Source of the DNA: Marthasterias glacialis
Lineage: Eukaryota > Echinodermata > Asteroidea > Forcipulatida > Asteriidae
DNA: 64,000 bases
NCBI GenBank assembly: GCA_911728455.2
Contig: OU452226.1
Location: 25,637,128 to 25,701,127, forward strand
Direction of reading: 5' to 3'
Of this stretch, positions 12,701-22,396 are shown in pieces. Below the pieces are notes generated by a model. It made no database searches. It was not told the DNA's origin and was given only the letters and a program-made list of their open reading frames with translations. Every line of letters begins with the position of its first letter. Within the stretch, counting starts at the first letter, position 1. The translations under genes and the position numbers were made by a program.

Positions 12701-15700
12701 TATAATGTGTGAACATTACACTCTATTTCTTGAAAACCTGAACACATTTTGCTTGGAGTTTTTACAGGTTACATTTGGTTGAATTACTTAAAACAAACCT
12801 GGTAAAAATATTTGTTCGTAAAGAACAAAAACATTTTTACAAAACTTGCTTTTTGTGTTCTATGTAGAAGTGGTTTAGCAGGAACACGTTTCTATAAAAA
12901 AATATTTTTTTAATTTTTTTTTATAAACACCTAAATGGAACAGTTTTTCTTCGAGAATAAATCATTTAAATTAATTTAAACTTCTGAAGATTTTCTGAAA
13001 ACTCAAATTTATCAAACATTTATTAATAATACGTACGTAAGTATAAACATTTAGACAATGACTTATTAAATGTATTTCCATATGTTCTTTCAATTAAGTT
13101 TCTCACGAATAGAGTGACTCTAATAAAAGCAATGTTACCCCATAAATATAAAACCTCATAAAAATGTGCTTCTGTGTGCCCTAACTAATGGGCCCCAGAT
13201 ACAACAAAGGAGGAAACGAGGAGGGAAAAAACACCCCGAAAAATTATAGAAAAGGGTGGGGGGAATGTAGGGAAAAAAATAGAGCTCAAATTTTCATCAA
13301 AACCGTGACCCTTGGACGTGCAAATAAACCCACATTGTGCGACGTGTATGCACACACCAACTCCTAATATCCACTGGCGCCATGATAGTCACGGGAAATT
13401 AACATCTTCTCCTTTTTCCCTCTTCAGTCATTACAATTTCTCCTCCCTGGGTCCTGTTAAAAAAAAATGGGCAGAAAAAAACCTAAAGAACAAAACCAGC
13501 GCAATATCTACCATAGCTCGACTTCTTTTTCGGTCACAGTACTTTTTTTTCCCCCCGATGGGTTCTTGTTGATTCACATCTGGATTGCTTTTTTAGAGTT
13601 AATCATCAACTTTTTCAACAGAAGATGATGGTGTGTTTTTCCTGTGTTTTTTTTCTATAGAAGTGAAAGATAGTTAGAAGTACAGCTACACCCTGTGTAC
13701 TTGCTCAACCTCTGAGTAAACTTGTACCAGTCCTGTTTGTATCAGGACCCTTCTTGCCTGGAACATTAAATGGGTCAGCCCTGTGACCTGAGATGCTAAG
13801 CAAGTAAATACTGTACTAAGCACAGTAGCATTTGTAGGAGCAGGTTTCTATGCAGCTGAAAGGCATGTGTTACATTTCTTTGTGAATGGTTCCCTGTTAG
13901 CTTTTGCTAACCACATTAATTTGATTAATACCATTTTGTATGTTTAGACCGGTCTCGGACTTGAGACTGGTCTCGAGTCCATTTTTGTGTGGACTCGAAC
14001 TCGGACTCTGTCTCCGAGTATCGTAACTTGGACACAGACTCAGACTCGACCCTGGGACTTGGTGTAACTCGCTCGAGACCGGGCAAAGTGGGGAAAAACA
14101 CGCAACTTTTGGTCAATAATGGGAACAAATGTTTCTGTTGATGTGTTTACTATGCTATTTGCACATCAAACCTAGTGTGTTTCAACCGCACATGTCAGGA
14201 TGATAGTCTTTCTAGTATGTGCTGGGATTCATCTCCCTGAAATAGCGCCCTCTTCTGGATTAACCTTCTGAATAGCATTTTGCACACAACTAAGACTTGA
14301 ATGGCAGGCTCGGTATAGCTGGCTCGTTGTTTAAGTTTTTCATTGGTTTACGTTGATTTTCTACTTTCATGTTTGATAGTAGTATAGGCTATTCCTTGGT
14401 ACAGAGCAGCACTCAAAATGACATGTTAACACAATTCACAAGTCAGTCAGTTTTTTTGTAAGTTTTCGCAATATTTTTGAAGTGTTCTAAATGAATTTAT
14501 CACACAATGGAAATCAATGCCGTGTCTATTATATGTTTTGACTTTTTAAAGTGGTAAAATGCAGGCAAATCTGGTCACTAGTTTGATAGAATTGGCGGGA
14601 ACTTTGCCGAAACTGCATAAATGTTCCATACGACTGTCAGGAGGATCGACAGTTAGGATTATTGCAAGCCTGTTCTAGTTGTGACGTATTCCACTGTAAG
14701 CCAAGCCCACTTTACACAAACTGACTACCAGAAACCCATAGGAGTTGCATTGAGCTAGTTTTTCTTTGATGATTTCGGCAAAGAACATTTTACCAATTGG
14801 ACTTGGCTTTTACATTCGGTACAACCTTCAAAGACTAACGTCTTTAACAGAATTGAAAATCTCTTCCATAAGAAATGCTTTTAAATGATGAATTTTTGTG
14901 ATTTTTTGTAGAATTACATACAACGTATATGCCAGCTTTGGAGCTGGAAGTAGTGAAAACTTAGGGTGTGCAGTAGCTTCTCATGTATGTGGCGCAATGA
15001 TTTACCAACAGAGACTGACTTTACAAAGAAATAAGGGACTCGGACCCAGACTAAAGGGGACTCAGACTCAGTAGGGAGGACTCGAACTCGAACTTGGACT
15101 CAGACAACAGGGACTCAGACTAAAGAGGACTGGGACCTGGACTTGGACAACAAGGATTGACTACACCACTGTTCTAAACTTCAGATACAGTTTATAACTT
15201 TATAGACAATTACAAATTGGATTATTCTTTTTAAATAGAAGTTACAACAATGGATTTAAAAATGTGACTTTTTTTATTCCTTAGGTTGAATTTGTGAGCG
15301 AGCTTTGTGGTAGCACCATTTGGTTAACTCTAAACAAATAGGGTGGCTTTGAAAAGAACTGGTGATGTAACAATGTATGTATCCATAAGTATATTCTGAT
15401 AACTTTCAGGAATGTAGAAGATAAGTCTTTAGCCAACTGAAGTAGTCATTCCAAACCACTCCTGACTTTAAGACATTTTACTCTGGGTGCAGCATGTAGA
15501 CGCATTCAAACCTAGGACCTATAGAGGGCAATCCGGTCCCCAGTTGGGTGAAGATACCAAGTTGGAAAGTCATGTACAAAACCAATGGAAGCTGTTGCCA
15601 AAAAGTACAAACAAAAGAGGGACAATAGGAGGTCCCCGACTGCAGGTGAATACCCACTTGTGGTGTTGGTGGGGGGGGGGGGGGGGGGGGGGGTTACAAG

Positions 15701-18700
15701 CACGAAATGATTATTACTTTTATGAATTTGAATACCACAAGCCTTTTTCCTACCATGGGATCCTGACTAGTGGCTTCTCACATTATTAGTTTGTGGTGTT
15801 TTCCACATTATTGGTTTGTGGTGTGACTCCAGCCTTGCCCTATGGTGACCCAAAACCACAAAATGATCGGGCATTTTATATTCAAGATTCCACCAAGGAA
15901 ACAATGATGAGACTCTGATATTTTGTGAAGGCTTGATGAAATTAACCAAAATGAATGGAAATAAGATTTGACAACATCTGCTCATAAAAGCAACCCCCAC
16001 CACCACCACTCCCAAGATGCTTCTAGAGTGTCTCACCAACTCAAGAAGATGATCAGAGCACACTGATCGAAACGATGAATAAAAAGAACCAGCTTTTCTC
16101 AGATCCACAACTAACAAACCTTAATTACAATAGTAATTATAATCAACCTTGGTTTACAGTACATATGCCTACAGGTTATTATGTTTCCTTCACTTGTTTT
16201 TACATCTGTTCTTTTCTCTTCGGGACTTATACAAGTTGAATACGGAACTAACCCATGTGGTATTTGCTCATTTTCTAGTTTGTGTGCACAATGATCTGTG
16301 TTTAGACAGAGAGTAGTGCATGCATTGGGCGGCATTACAGTGTACATGTAATGTTAGTGACACAGGAATGGTAGCATGTACCATTTACATAGAGGGTGGT
16401 CATTAGTGAAGGGTAGTGTTCAATTCTTTTTTGGAAGAATTTCGAACTTTTTGGAAAGCTGATTCTAGTAATTAGTTGTTAACCTGATTAACTTGATGAG
16501 TTTTTCAAATTGTTCATCTTGTCAAACATGCAATAATAAACACAAAGTTTGTATTAATCTTTGAATTTTAATCTTAATTCCAAAAAGCTTACTGGATTTA
16601 GGGATGGTACTGGTTTAAATATTTCTTTTCAAAAGGCTAAAAATTGTTAAGAATCTTGTGTCGTCTTTCATGAACAGTTGACTAGCGAGGGAAGAGAATT
16701 AGCATAGATGTAGGCGGATGTTGAAGTAGACTGAATCTCAAAAATATGAGCACTGTGAGAGAGGAACTCCTTCCAAAAACCTTCTTTTTCCTTCCCCCCC
16801 CCTTTTTTTTTTGGGGGGGGGGGTCTTCTCCATAAATAGAGCGTGCATGGCTTGTATAACATCCTCACCTCAAAAGGTTTTTAAAAGCTCCAGAAATACA
16901 TGATTTCCAAACAAGAGAAAAATTAAAGACCACAAATGTGCTATAAATTGCCCTATTCTTAAATTTTCCCCATACTACTAATATTTAAGTTATAATTTTT
17001 TAATCATTGTAGCATTAAATGACTTTCAAGTTTTAATAAGTGACTTATTTTAATCACTCTAGGCGTTGATGTATAACTGAAGGCTTTTCAAGTATCCGGA
17101 GATGTAAACCAGATGGCTTTCAATTAAATGAGAACATTTTGTTTGATTTTTGTTGCTACCAGTCTTTGACAATAGAAAAAGGGCCAACATATTTTGTGTT
17201 TACTCAGGTTTGCTCATTTTGTATTGATTTTCACTATCTTTTTGAAGTTAATAATATCATTTTTAATGTATATTAAATTGAAAAAAATTGCGCTGAGTAC
17301 CGGTATTGAACTGGAATATTTGTTTTTCTACCTTGTTTTCAGTTTTGTAATTTTGAACAAATTAAGGCCCTTGTTTGTATTGAATAATTTTGATGAAAAA
17401 TGGCCTAATGTGTTTAATTTGTGCGAGCAGAGAATTGCTTACCCGAATTCCGAAATCTACTCTGCGGTAGTAGAATAATAGCAAGACAATAGCAAGAACA
17501 ATCTACTGTATATAGCAAAGTAGATATAATCACATGGTGTTACCGCAAACCAAATATACATTGATACCTCACCATGCAATGCCTCAAATCCTATATGCTT
17601 AACAGTTTTCAATTTGTACTAATTTGTATTTTATTTGCGCATGTTTGCTTTATACCTGGGTTAAACTTGGGGACTTCTGCAGTTTGATTTCATCGTAACA
17701 TTTCGGCAACAGGGGGCATGTGTCCCGTTCAAAAGAGTCTGTTATTTTATTCCCTGGAAAGATTTATGAAGACGCTGTATCTCCAATAGCTGGCATCAAA
17801 ATGTGTGCACAATGAACAAGAACGAAAACAAATTGATTGGCACTTATCGAAAACAGTCCTCAGGAGAAATATTTCCGTCAGAAATTCTGTGAAAGTCAAC
17901 AAAATAGTGTTTGAATATGACCCCCCCCCCAAACCGCCATTTTCGTTCGCTTGTTTCGATGGTCGCTATCGACTCAAATAAATGAAGTATAAACGTGACA
18001 AAACTACACAATCAATTGGTAGTTTTCACTCAAATGTGATCACTAAATTTCATTAAAACGTTTTTAGTGGTTCGATGAAGAGAAGTTTTTTGAGATACAG
18101 AGGATGGAAATTAATTTACTCATTAAAAATAATTGCGATGTGTTTTCCAGTTAAGTTCATATTATCTTAGATGCAAAGAAGAAGAGTCGACCACCATGGA
18201 ATACGAAGAGTCCCAGTGATTAAAACATTGTCAACTTTGGGTTTTCAGTCTTTGACTTATTTTTATCTACATCGTAAACGGGAAATTTTATCCAGATATA
18301 GGCCTCAATGAAATTGTGTATTTTTGATAATCGTAAAATGAATTAATTGATTATCTTAGGAACATTTAACATGTTGGCCTTGTTGTTGTGTATAGACATT
18401 CAGTGCCGTTGAGTATTTGGTATTCTTTTTGCAAGCACCAGTATAAATCTGCGCCGTTTAACATCGATGTTTGCCTTCTGTTTAGTGTTGTGTAAATATG
18501 ACAAAGCCTTGAATCGTGAACCAGCATTGCACTTTACAATTAAAAATAAACCATTCCATCTTCTACAATTGAAGCAACCACAATTTTGGAGCTCCAACAA
18601 GAAAAATTCGTTTGTGATGGTATCAATAATTGTAGTGCCCGCCATCATGGCAACATCGCAAGGCGGCCGTGCCGTTCTCAACCAATTTATACCCGTAAGA

Positions 18701-21700
18701 AATCTTACCTTCTCACGGAGTGGGGTGTTCCGGTTTACACAGCGAGCTGGGCTTCAAACACGCGGTCTGCTCCCCAAACGACCTGGCAGGGCAAAGTCCA
18801 CCTTTCCTCGGTAAAAACACGATGGATCTAATTTCTAAGGGTAGGACAATCGCAAAATGGCCGGCAAAATAGATGAATATTTTTTCCACTGGCACTACCC
18901 GAGTCATCTTCATCGTCGAACGATACGGGTTCGTGTGCACTATTTCCAGGCGCCATGTTGTGAATTGAAAGGGTTTAGAACTCGGGGAGTACGGTCTCTG
19001 CTGATACGTGTTACCTCGGCGGCAGATGAAGCGTATTTAAACCTTGATCTCCTCCACACTACCGAGACTAGATAGGGTCTAACTAGACCCTAAAGATAAA
19101 GTTATAAAGTTTGGCAAATCATCTACCCGACTCCTCTAGCCCTGTCAGCAATTAAACCATAATTCCGAGTTGATCATTTATTCCTGACCGGACTAAGCCT
19201 AGTTATGAAGTAACCAGAGTTTTCCTGGGTCTGGCAAACTTCTTTCCAATCACAACTCGAGATTACATCAGTAAAAGATTGAAGGTTTTACGGCGGGTTC
19301 GGATAAAATACGCGTTCAAACAATGACAGTTTCGGGAATCATTTTGCATCTGAATTGTTTTTTTCAAAGTAGAAAAATATTCAGCTTTTGATCCAGAGAT
19401 GAATATTGTTAATTTTTTTTTGTACTTGTTGCACAATGATTGTTTAAAAAAACATTAGGTATGTTATCATTTTAAGTAATAACTTGTCAATTATTGTATG
19501 TGTGGTTTTGGTGTTTTTATGGTAATTGAGTGTTATTTTTTTTTCTTTCTTTCTTTCTTTGTTTCCTTTAATTTGTTTTTATTTTAATTTTTTTTCTCAA
19601 AAGACCGTCACATATAATTTCAAGTTTTGGCGTATTTCCCTTATGAGAAATAGATAAATAAATAAATAAATACCTTTTTAAAAAATAAAATAAGTTAATC
19701 TCTTCCAATTGTTTTTAAATTCTATGTCAAGATGCTGAGGTACGATATTTGTTATAAAGAAAGAAATTGTGTCTGAGAAGAAATATGAATTGAAGAAGTT
19801 GACTTGGAATCGTCGACCAGTAATCGATCACAACGTCCGATCCATGTTGTACTGAAAAAGGTTTGTAAAGGAAAAAAAGGCGATGTCACCGTTAAGGCTT
19901 CCTTCGATCAGTTTTCTTTTCCTCTACGTTAAATTTGTGGATCAAAGCTTTTTCTTGGATTTGACTTAATCTGGTTTAAGGTGAGGTGTAGGATTACACA
20001 TTTAAGAAGACTTTATGCAAGAAACAAGAATCAAACCTTTACATATTGAATCATTGAGATTGACGCGCTACGCTGTTTCGAATCTGAAAACAACCTGAAC
20101 CGATGTACGGTAAACAAAGAATCGAGCAAAATAAATTTACATGACTGTGATTACAAAACGTTCTCTTTTATTTTTGTTTACTATCATTTTCTTCAAAGCA
20201 GAAAGGAACTCCATATTGTATTTTTCTCCGTTCGTTCACGAAACGTCTGTAAATTTTCCAACACCCAACTGAGGTTCGGGTTTGGGACTTGATACTGGGC
20301 TTCAAGCAACCTGCTCGGGGAGCCATTTGCATCATACCACACCCATCTTTCATGTCATGTTGGGTACCATACCTCGATCTTTATTTACATCTTTCAAAAT
20401 GTAAGTTTTGCCAAAAATTAACTACCGACTGAGAAAAGCTTCTCATTTATTCGTTGCTGCGGATTAAGCCGGGGCCTATATCTTCTTCAAGAAAATGTAC
20501 TGTATTAAAACATAAAAAGAGAACTCTGTAGACTTTTTCTTTTTTAATTATTTAGGTTTAGTTTTACACCACATATTTATTTAGATCAATTGATGTGATT
20601 ATAGTCACAGCACAATTCTACAAACTTCTAAGAACTACAGACGATTTTTTTTTTTATTATTTTTTTATTATTTGGCTGTTCTCAGATTTGTCAAAATTAT
20701 TTTCAGTTCTGAATGGAACTAGAACAAAATTTCAATTGAGCCTTGTTATGCTTACAGTTTCATTATGGTTTTGTCGTTACCTATGATTATCACCTCTTAC
20801 AAACCATTTTCTTCTAAGGACCGTTATTTGTTTTTGTCAGGGCAGACTTGAGCGATGTAAAGATGCTATATTGATATAAGGATAGCTATCCAACCGAGCA
20901 TGAATCAAGTTATTTGCAAAGTAAATCATCAATTAATATGTTTGCAGGTTTTAAAAACAATTGTTAACAGATAACATTATCACATTAATTTTGTAATAAA
21001 GATGAACAAAGATAAGTATTTATTTGAGAAAAAAAACGGTAGTGTTTGGTTTGTTTGATGGTCGTCAAAAGGGTTAAAATAATAGACCTAGAAGTATTTA
21101 TGAATTCATTTTGAGTTTTGGTTTTAACATATATCCTTCTTAATCCCAGTGGTGTGGAATATTTTTTTTATGAAATACTGCTGTTGAAATAGACTTATAA
21201 TCAAGTGAAACTTCGTGTATTTTAATTCTTTCTGGATGTATTGTCAGATCAACAAGTAAACAAATTATAATTTCTACTTCATACAGAGTAATCATCCTTA
21301 TCTTAATACATTTTTTTCTACAGAGACAGATTTGGTTTTATTGCAAGTTGAAGTTGTAGGATTTTATAGTTTTAAGACATTGCGTTATGCGCCCCTGTAA
21401 CCATTGGTTCGCATTCTTTCTATAAGAAGCTGTTTTACCTGTGGATGGTCTGATTCAGGAAGAGGAAACTTTGCATACATTTGTTCTATTTACAAATAAA
21501 ATAAACTGTAAAAAACAAAAATGTTGAATATGTAATGATTTTTACCTTAGAAGTTCGTCTTTGAGAGACATCGGTCGGTTTGGATCCACGGGGGTATTGT
21601 ATGCATGCTCTCCTTCATCGTATTCATCGCCGCTCATCGCGCCGTTCTCCCCGCCATCTCCTCCCTCATCTTCGCTCAGGTCATCCACGCTTCCGTCATC

Positions 21701-21991
21701 TCCGTCTTCGCTCCTCTTAGCCGGCTTACAGCAACCTCCATCCTCCTGTAACGGCGAAGGATGATGCACGGGGGTTAGAGCACTCATGTCCAGCGTGTTC
21801 TCCTCGGTACTCGCCTCACCGTTGTTCGGACGCGATGCACCGTCACGGTACCTCACGGCGTCCCCGTTGTTGCGGAGTTCTCCGTGGGAATACGCCATGG
21901 AGATTTCCCGCATAAGGTCCATCTTTTCAATCCCCGAATGTACAAGGGCATGTATTAACTGCCGCTGGAGCTCTGTTACCTTACCAGACAT
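1..21991 (-). CDS. HNF1: HNF1-type POU-homeobox transcription factor, seven-exon gene span, 3' end outside window
   Basis: Coding exons on the minus strand: 21991-21546, 11065-10866, 8883-8703, 2768-2602, 1787-1561, 1174-949 and 307 to the left edge. They join in frame with intron phases 2,1,2,1,0,1 and give about 584 codons with no stop. Order of domains: N-terminal dimerisation helix (residues 1-32), acidic linker, POU-specific domain (about 150-212), homeodomain with the extra HNF1 loop (about 236-320), then a Gln/Ser/Thr/Pro-rich C-terminal region. HNF1 proteins bind as dimers to GTTAATNATTAAC-type sites and control endoderm, gut and kidney-type genes in vertebrates. The remaining C-terminus and stop codon lie left of position 1. 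Family membership is certain; one-to-one orthology to HNF1A or HNF1B is not implied, because the invertebrate gene would be pro-orthologous to both. The next gene, SPPL3, is divergent. Confidence 0.93.
308..948 (-). other. HNF1: HNF1 intron 6
   Basis: AT-rich intron of 641 nt between exons 6 and 7. Only homopolymer runs and weakly repeated AT-rich text are seen, and no other exon. Confidence 0.8.
949..1174 (-). CDS. HNF1: HNF1 exon 6: C-terminal region with Q13 tract
   Basis: The acceptor is CTCCTCCAAAG/GTA, after a pyrimidine tract, and the donor is ACAG/GTAAGT (226 nt, phases 0 and 1). The product begins [20 protein letters not shown]. The motif LPPVSSLS corresponds to LPPVSTLT, a short conserved island in the vertebrate HNF1 transactivation domain. 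It continues to an uninterrupted run of 13 glutamines encoded by mixed CAG/CAA codons (about 1024-1062), then [20 protein letters not shown]. The tract is a probable site of length polymorphism. The entry and exit phases match human exon 6. Confidence 0.87.
1175..1560 (-). other. HNF1: HNF1 intron 5
   Basis: A 386-nt intron. It ends on its 3' side with a C/T-rich tract just before exon 6. Nothing else was recognised. Confidence 0.8.
1561..1787 (-). CDS. HNF1: HNF1 exon 5: C-terminal regulatory region, first part
   Basis: The acceptor is AACTAG/GA and the donor ATG/GTAAGT (227 nt, phases 1 and 0), in frame with exon 4. Product: (G)[20 protein letters not shown], then [20 protein letters not shown], then a stretch containing [16 protein letters not shown]. 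There is no folded domain. The composition (Ser, Thr, Gln, Pro, Gly, Met) is that of the HNF1 transactivation region, and the phases match exon 5 of human HNF1A. The exon is assigned by frame continuity and splice sites rather than by strong similarity. A methionine near its start makes it look like an independent small ORF, which it is not. Confidence 0.82.
1788..2601 (-). other. HNF1: HNF1 intron 4
   Basis: An 814-nt intron. It contains a degenerate tandem repeat (about 1817-2030) and otherwise AT-rich unique-looking sequence. Confidence 0.8.
1817..2030. repeat. Degenerate tandem repeat, ~50 bp unit
   Basis: The text ACAATAATAGTCAAGAACCA with AGTAACTTGAACTGAGTTAA occurs twice almost identically at about 1920-2024, and more degenerate copies lie to its left (from 1817). 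It lies within HNF1 intron 4. Confidence 0.6.
2602..2768 (-). CDS. HNF1: HNF1 exon 4: homeodomain loop and recognition helix
   Basis: The exon is bounded by the acceptor TTTACAG/A and the donor CAAG/GTAAGG (167 nt, phases 2 and 1). It translates as [20 protein letters not shown], then [20 protein letters not shown], then [16 protein letters not shown]. The first stretch is the long insertion between helices 2 and 3 that defines HNF1 homeodomains. [11 protein letters not shown] is the DNA-recognition helix, with W, F, N and R at about residues 305-309. After KLALD the sequence departs from vertebrates, as expected at the end of the homeodomain. Confidence 0.96.
3753..4387. mobile_element. Non-autonomous inverted-repeat element with TTA/TAA ends
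   Basis: The left end TTAGGCTCATTTCAAACG and the right end, read in reverse complement as TTAGGCCCATCATAAACG, are matching inverted repeats, continuing through CCTGC..GCCG.GTC.AATTCAAAT for about 45 nt. A TTA (left) and TAA (right) fit a PIF/Harbinger-type 3 bp target duplication. An internal segment near 3815-3845 repeats the right-end motif GGCAGGAGTGCGG, so there may be a second, nested end. No transposase frame is present. Confidence 0.6.
4834..5230. repeat. Two direct copies of a ~115 bp sequence
   Basis: Segments 4834-4946 and 5111-5230 share GCCATTAACAA, TTATACAACA.GTCCTT and GGTAAGCAGTT.GCAACAACT in the same order, about 280 nt apart. This is either a tandem duplication or two copies of a dispersed repeat; family unknown. 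Confidence 0.6.
5581..5911 (-). mobile_element. TIR MITE family A, copy 1 (inside a larger foldback)
   Basis: Ends: TAAAGCCCCAGCTCAACATT and its inverted partner AATGTTGAGCTGGGGCTATA. The interior is in the opposite orientation to copies 2 and 3 and contains the perfect hairpin TTTTTGTCTCAC..GAGACAAAAA near 5727. Outside it a second pair of inverted ends (CCAATTTCATAGAG at about 5409; CTCTATGAAATGTGG at about 5918) suggests the MITE sits in, or is the core of, a larger palindrome of about 5405-5935. Confidence 0.75.
6299..6661 (+). repeat. tRNA-Leu-type SINE with TAA tail, copy 1
   Basis: The 5' head GTGTCGTGGCCGAGCGGTTA, CTCAAG in the anticodon region, a long variable arm and GGGTTTGAATCCCGG (B box) with GCGGCAC at the end give a tRNA-Leu-like fold. 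The body follows (GTACTAGGACAGGTAGTGTA..AAAAGAACCCAGAACACTTA) and ends TTCATTACCAGAAATGTA plus (TAA)n. The same body is found reversed at 8299-8680. It is not a functional tRNA gene; it continues into SINE sequence. Confidence 0.8.
8225..8298 (-). pseudogene. Duplicated 3' end of HNF1 exon 3 (52 nt exon + 22 nt intron)
   Basis: This is a direct copy of 8681-8754 with about 9 differences in 74 (hand count). In gene sense it reads [16 protein letters not shown], the end of exon 3, but the splice donor GTAAGT has become ATTAGT and there is no acceptor. It is therefore a dead exon fragment in intron 3. The functional exon is the upstream copy, at 8703-8883. Confidence 0.85.
8299..8680 (-). repeat. 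tRNA-Leu-type SINE, copy 2, flanked by 74 bp direct repeats
   Basis: The reverse complement starts with AGTGTCGTGGCTGAGCGGTC and carries GGGTTCGAATCCTGG-like B-box text, the AGAACCCAGAACACTTATCG body and the TTCATTACCAGAAA tail with (AAT)n. It is inserted directly between 8225-8298 and 8681-8754, two copies of the HNF1 exon 3 end. Confidence 0.8.
8703..8883 (-). CDS. HNF1: HNF1 exon 3: linker and first part of homeodomain
   Basis: The exon is bounded by the acceptor TTCCTGTAG/AA and the donor GC/GTAAGT (181 nt, phases 1 and 2). It translates as (Q)[20 protein letters not shown], followed by [20 protein letters not shown] and [19 protein letters not shown]. The basic N-terminal arm ([14 protein letters not shown]) and helices 1-2 of the HNF1 homeodomain are unmistakable. 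Only the linker before KKMRRNR differs from vertebrates. The last 52 nt of the exon plus 22 nt of intron are duplicated about 0.46 kb downstream (8225-8298) around a SINE. Confidence 0.95.
9006..9349 (+). mobile_element. TIR MITE family A, copy 2
   Basis: Ends TAAAGCCTCAGCTCAACATC and CCAATGTTGAGCTGGGGCTTTA. The interior matches copy 3 in the same orientation (TACATGGTAT..AAGATAATGGTGG, CCTGAAGTGTTATCG, GTTGGTTTTATTAC). Outer inverted ends (GGTCAATTTCTTAGAG near 8939; CTCTATAGAATACAGCC near 9355) are like those of copy 1. Confidence 0.75.
9398..10500. repeat. GGTCTC minisatellite block with inverted ends
   Basis: From about 9800 to 10480 the DNA is built from 12-nt variants CTTGGTCTCGAC / CTTCTGGTCTCAGT, arranged in higher-order units of about 36-50 nt. 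Smaller related pieces lie at 9405-9545. The outer ends AGTGTTGAAGGTCTCGAG (9402) and CTCGACTACAACACTTTA (about 10480-10497) are inverted, so the whole may be one foldback element with a minisatellite core. The repeat is open in several frames and yields [17 protein letters not shown] translations that are not genes. Confidence 0.75.
10866..11065 (-). CDS. HNF1: HNF1 exon 2: POU-specific DNA-binding domain
   Basis: This 200-nt exon has the acceptor TTGCAG/G and the donor C/GTAAGT. Its translation runs [20 protein letters not shown], continues through the invariant [20 protein letters not shown] and [20 protein letters not shown], and ends near KKQQEILQ. This is the HNF1 POU-specific domain, nearly identical to vertebrate HNF1A/B across the recognition helix ([18 protein letters not shown]). 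The human HNF1A exon 2 is, from memory, also 200 nt with the same phases (2 in, 1 out). The open frame can be read past the donor to a stop in the intron, but the splice signals and the continuation into exon 3 (QQFTNPEK) set the true end at 10866. Confidence 0.96.
11654..11813. mobile_element. Palindromic MITE, family B, copy 1
   Basis: Ends GGTGGATTTCACAAAGCGCT and AGTTTTGTGAGATCCACC are inverted repeats. The interior has five near-identical 17-nt units of GGACTAGTCCTTAGTTA, themselves partly palindromic. A second copy interrupted by another element is at 56916-57673. Confidence 0.75.
12545..12653 (-). repeat. tRNA-derived SINE (family S2), head and start of body
   Basis: The minus strand of 12582-12653 is a 72-nt tRNA-like sequence: 7-bp acceptor stem GGCTGGA/TCCAGTC, D arm GCTCAGTTGGTAGAGC and B box GGTTCAAATCC. 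The anticodon loop reads ACGTATA, with C instead of the required U at position 33, and the 3' side runs straight into AATTTTTCTTTGTTCACCCC, the body shared by the copies at 35386, 45929 and others. It is therefore SINE-derived rather than a working tRNA gene. Confidence 0.7.
13945..15175. repeat. GGACTCGGACTC-type repeat blocks at both ends of a 1.2 kb segment
   Basis: 13945-14095 and 15030-15175 consist of short variants of GGACTCGAACTCGGACT. The left block starts with CGGTCTCGGACTTGAGACTGG, and the segment between is unique-looking. This could be one element with simple-repeat ends; family not identified. Confidence 0.5.
15669..15693. repeat. Poly-G run
   Basis: A near-pure G tract of over 20 nt, after TGGTGTTGGT. 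Its length is likely to be unreliable in the assembly. Confidence 0.8.
18600..19080. other. CpG-rich patch in HNF1 intron 1
   Basis: About 30 CpG in 480 nt by hand count, clearly denser than the flanking AT-rich intron, with clusters such as CATCGTCGAACGATACGGG. It contains short open frames on both strands, none recognised. It could be an alternative promoter, a young transposon end or a fragment of foreign sequence; the sequence alone does not decide. Confidence 0.4.
21546..21991 (-). CDS. HNF1: HNF1 exon 1: start codon, dimerisation domain, acidic linker
   Basis: The exon starts at the ATG at 21991 ([20 protein letters not shown]), which aligns residue for residue with the vertebrate HNF1 dimerisation helix [20 protein letters not shown]. 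No other in-frame ATG lies just upstream. After residue 33 the sequence becomes a low-complexity linker with a strongly acidic stretch ([19 protein letters not shown], about residues 96-114) and then [14 protein letters not shown], the counterpart of the vertebrate DYDTPPILKEL region. The exon ends DELL plus AG at 21546, followed by a GTAAAA donor (phase 2). The block between the YNTP motif and the POU domain is shorter than in vertebrates. The exon is much richer in G+C and CpG than the flanking introns. Confidence 0.92.
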
Positions 21992-22207
21992 TTCAGCTCC
22001 TTTTAAAAAATACTTCAAGAGATGTATTTTCGTAAGGTTGTTGTTTTTAAAACCCGCATAACATCGTAAAATTTGCTACATCGTTGTGGAGAAAGGAGCG
22101 TGTTTTGAAGCGGGACTTACCGTAAAATTCTTTGTAGTTGCCCGCCTAATGACGGTTCGTTTACACCTGGACAGAGCGCCGATCTCGACGGATAAATACA
22201 GGTTGTA

Positions 22208-22214
22208 CTTTATA
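22208..22214 (-). promoter_or_regulatory. TATA-like box for HNF1 (tentative)
   Basis: The minus strand reads GTGTATAAAGTAC here, about 220 nt upstream of the HNF1 start codon. A start of transcription near 22180 would give a short leader ending in a good donor-like sequence (TTTTACG/GTAAGT at 22121/22120), possibly a non-coding first exon spliced to an acceptor just before the ATG (AAAAG/GAGCTGAA). The acceptor has a poor pyrimidine tract, so an unspliced leader is equally possible. Inference only. Confidence 0.3.
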
Positions 22215-22396
22215 CACACACACAAACTGTGTATGTACATACATTTCCTCAATGTTTGCTTTCTTCGGTTTTTTTTTTTTTTTTCGAGAAGGGGTCATTG
22301 CTGAAAGTCCAATCTATGAACTCAATTTGAACACACCTACTGATGAATAATTCATGAGCTAATTTGCGTGTATCCGATAACTGATGAGATAACGAC

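Larger units (their letters stand above)
11066..21545 (-). other. HNF1: HNF1 intron 1, 10.5 kb
   Basis: It contains a palindromic element (11654-11813), a tRNA-like SINE head (12545-12653), two GGACTC-type repeat blocks (13945-14095 and 15030-15175), a poly-G run (15669-15693) and a CpG-rich patch (18600-19080). The remainder is AT-rich sequence with simple repeats and no recognisable exon. Confidence 0.8.

Noticed and set aside
15487..16117. Frames of 100-116 codons on either strand around the poly-G run
   Set aside because: They depend on homopolymer translation (poly-Gly, poly-Pro) or lack any recognisable protein.
21440..21482. Possible small HNF1 exon on the minus strand reading [14 protein letters not shown] before CAG/GTAAAA
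   Set aside because: The phase does not fit exon 1 (phase 2) or exon 2. Splicing exon 1 directly to exon 2 gives [16 protein letters not shown], which aligns with the vertebrate protein without a gap at that point.
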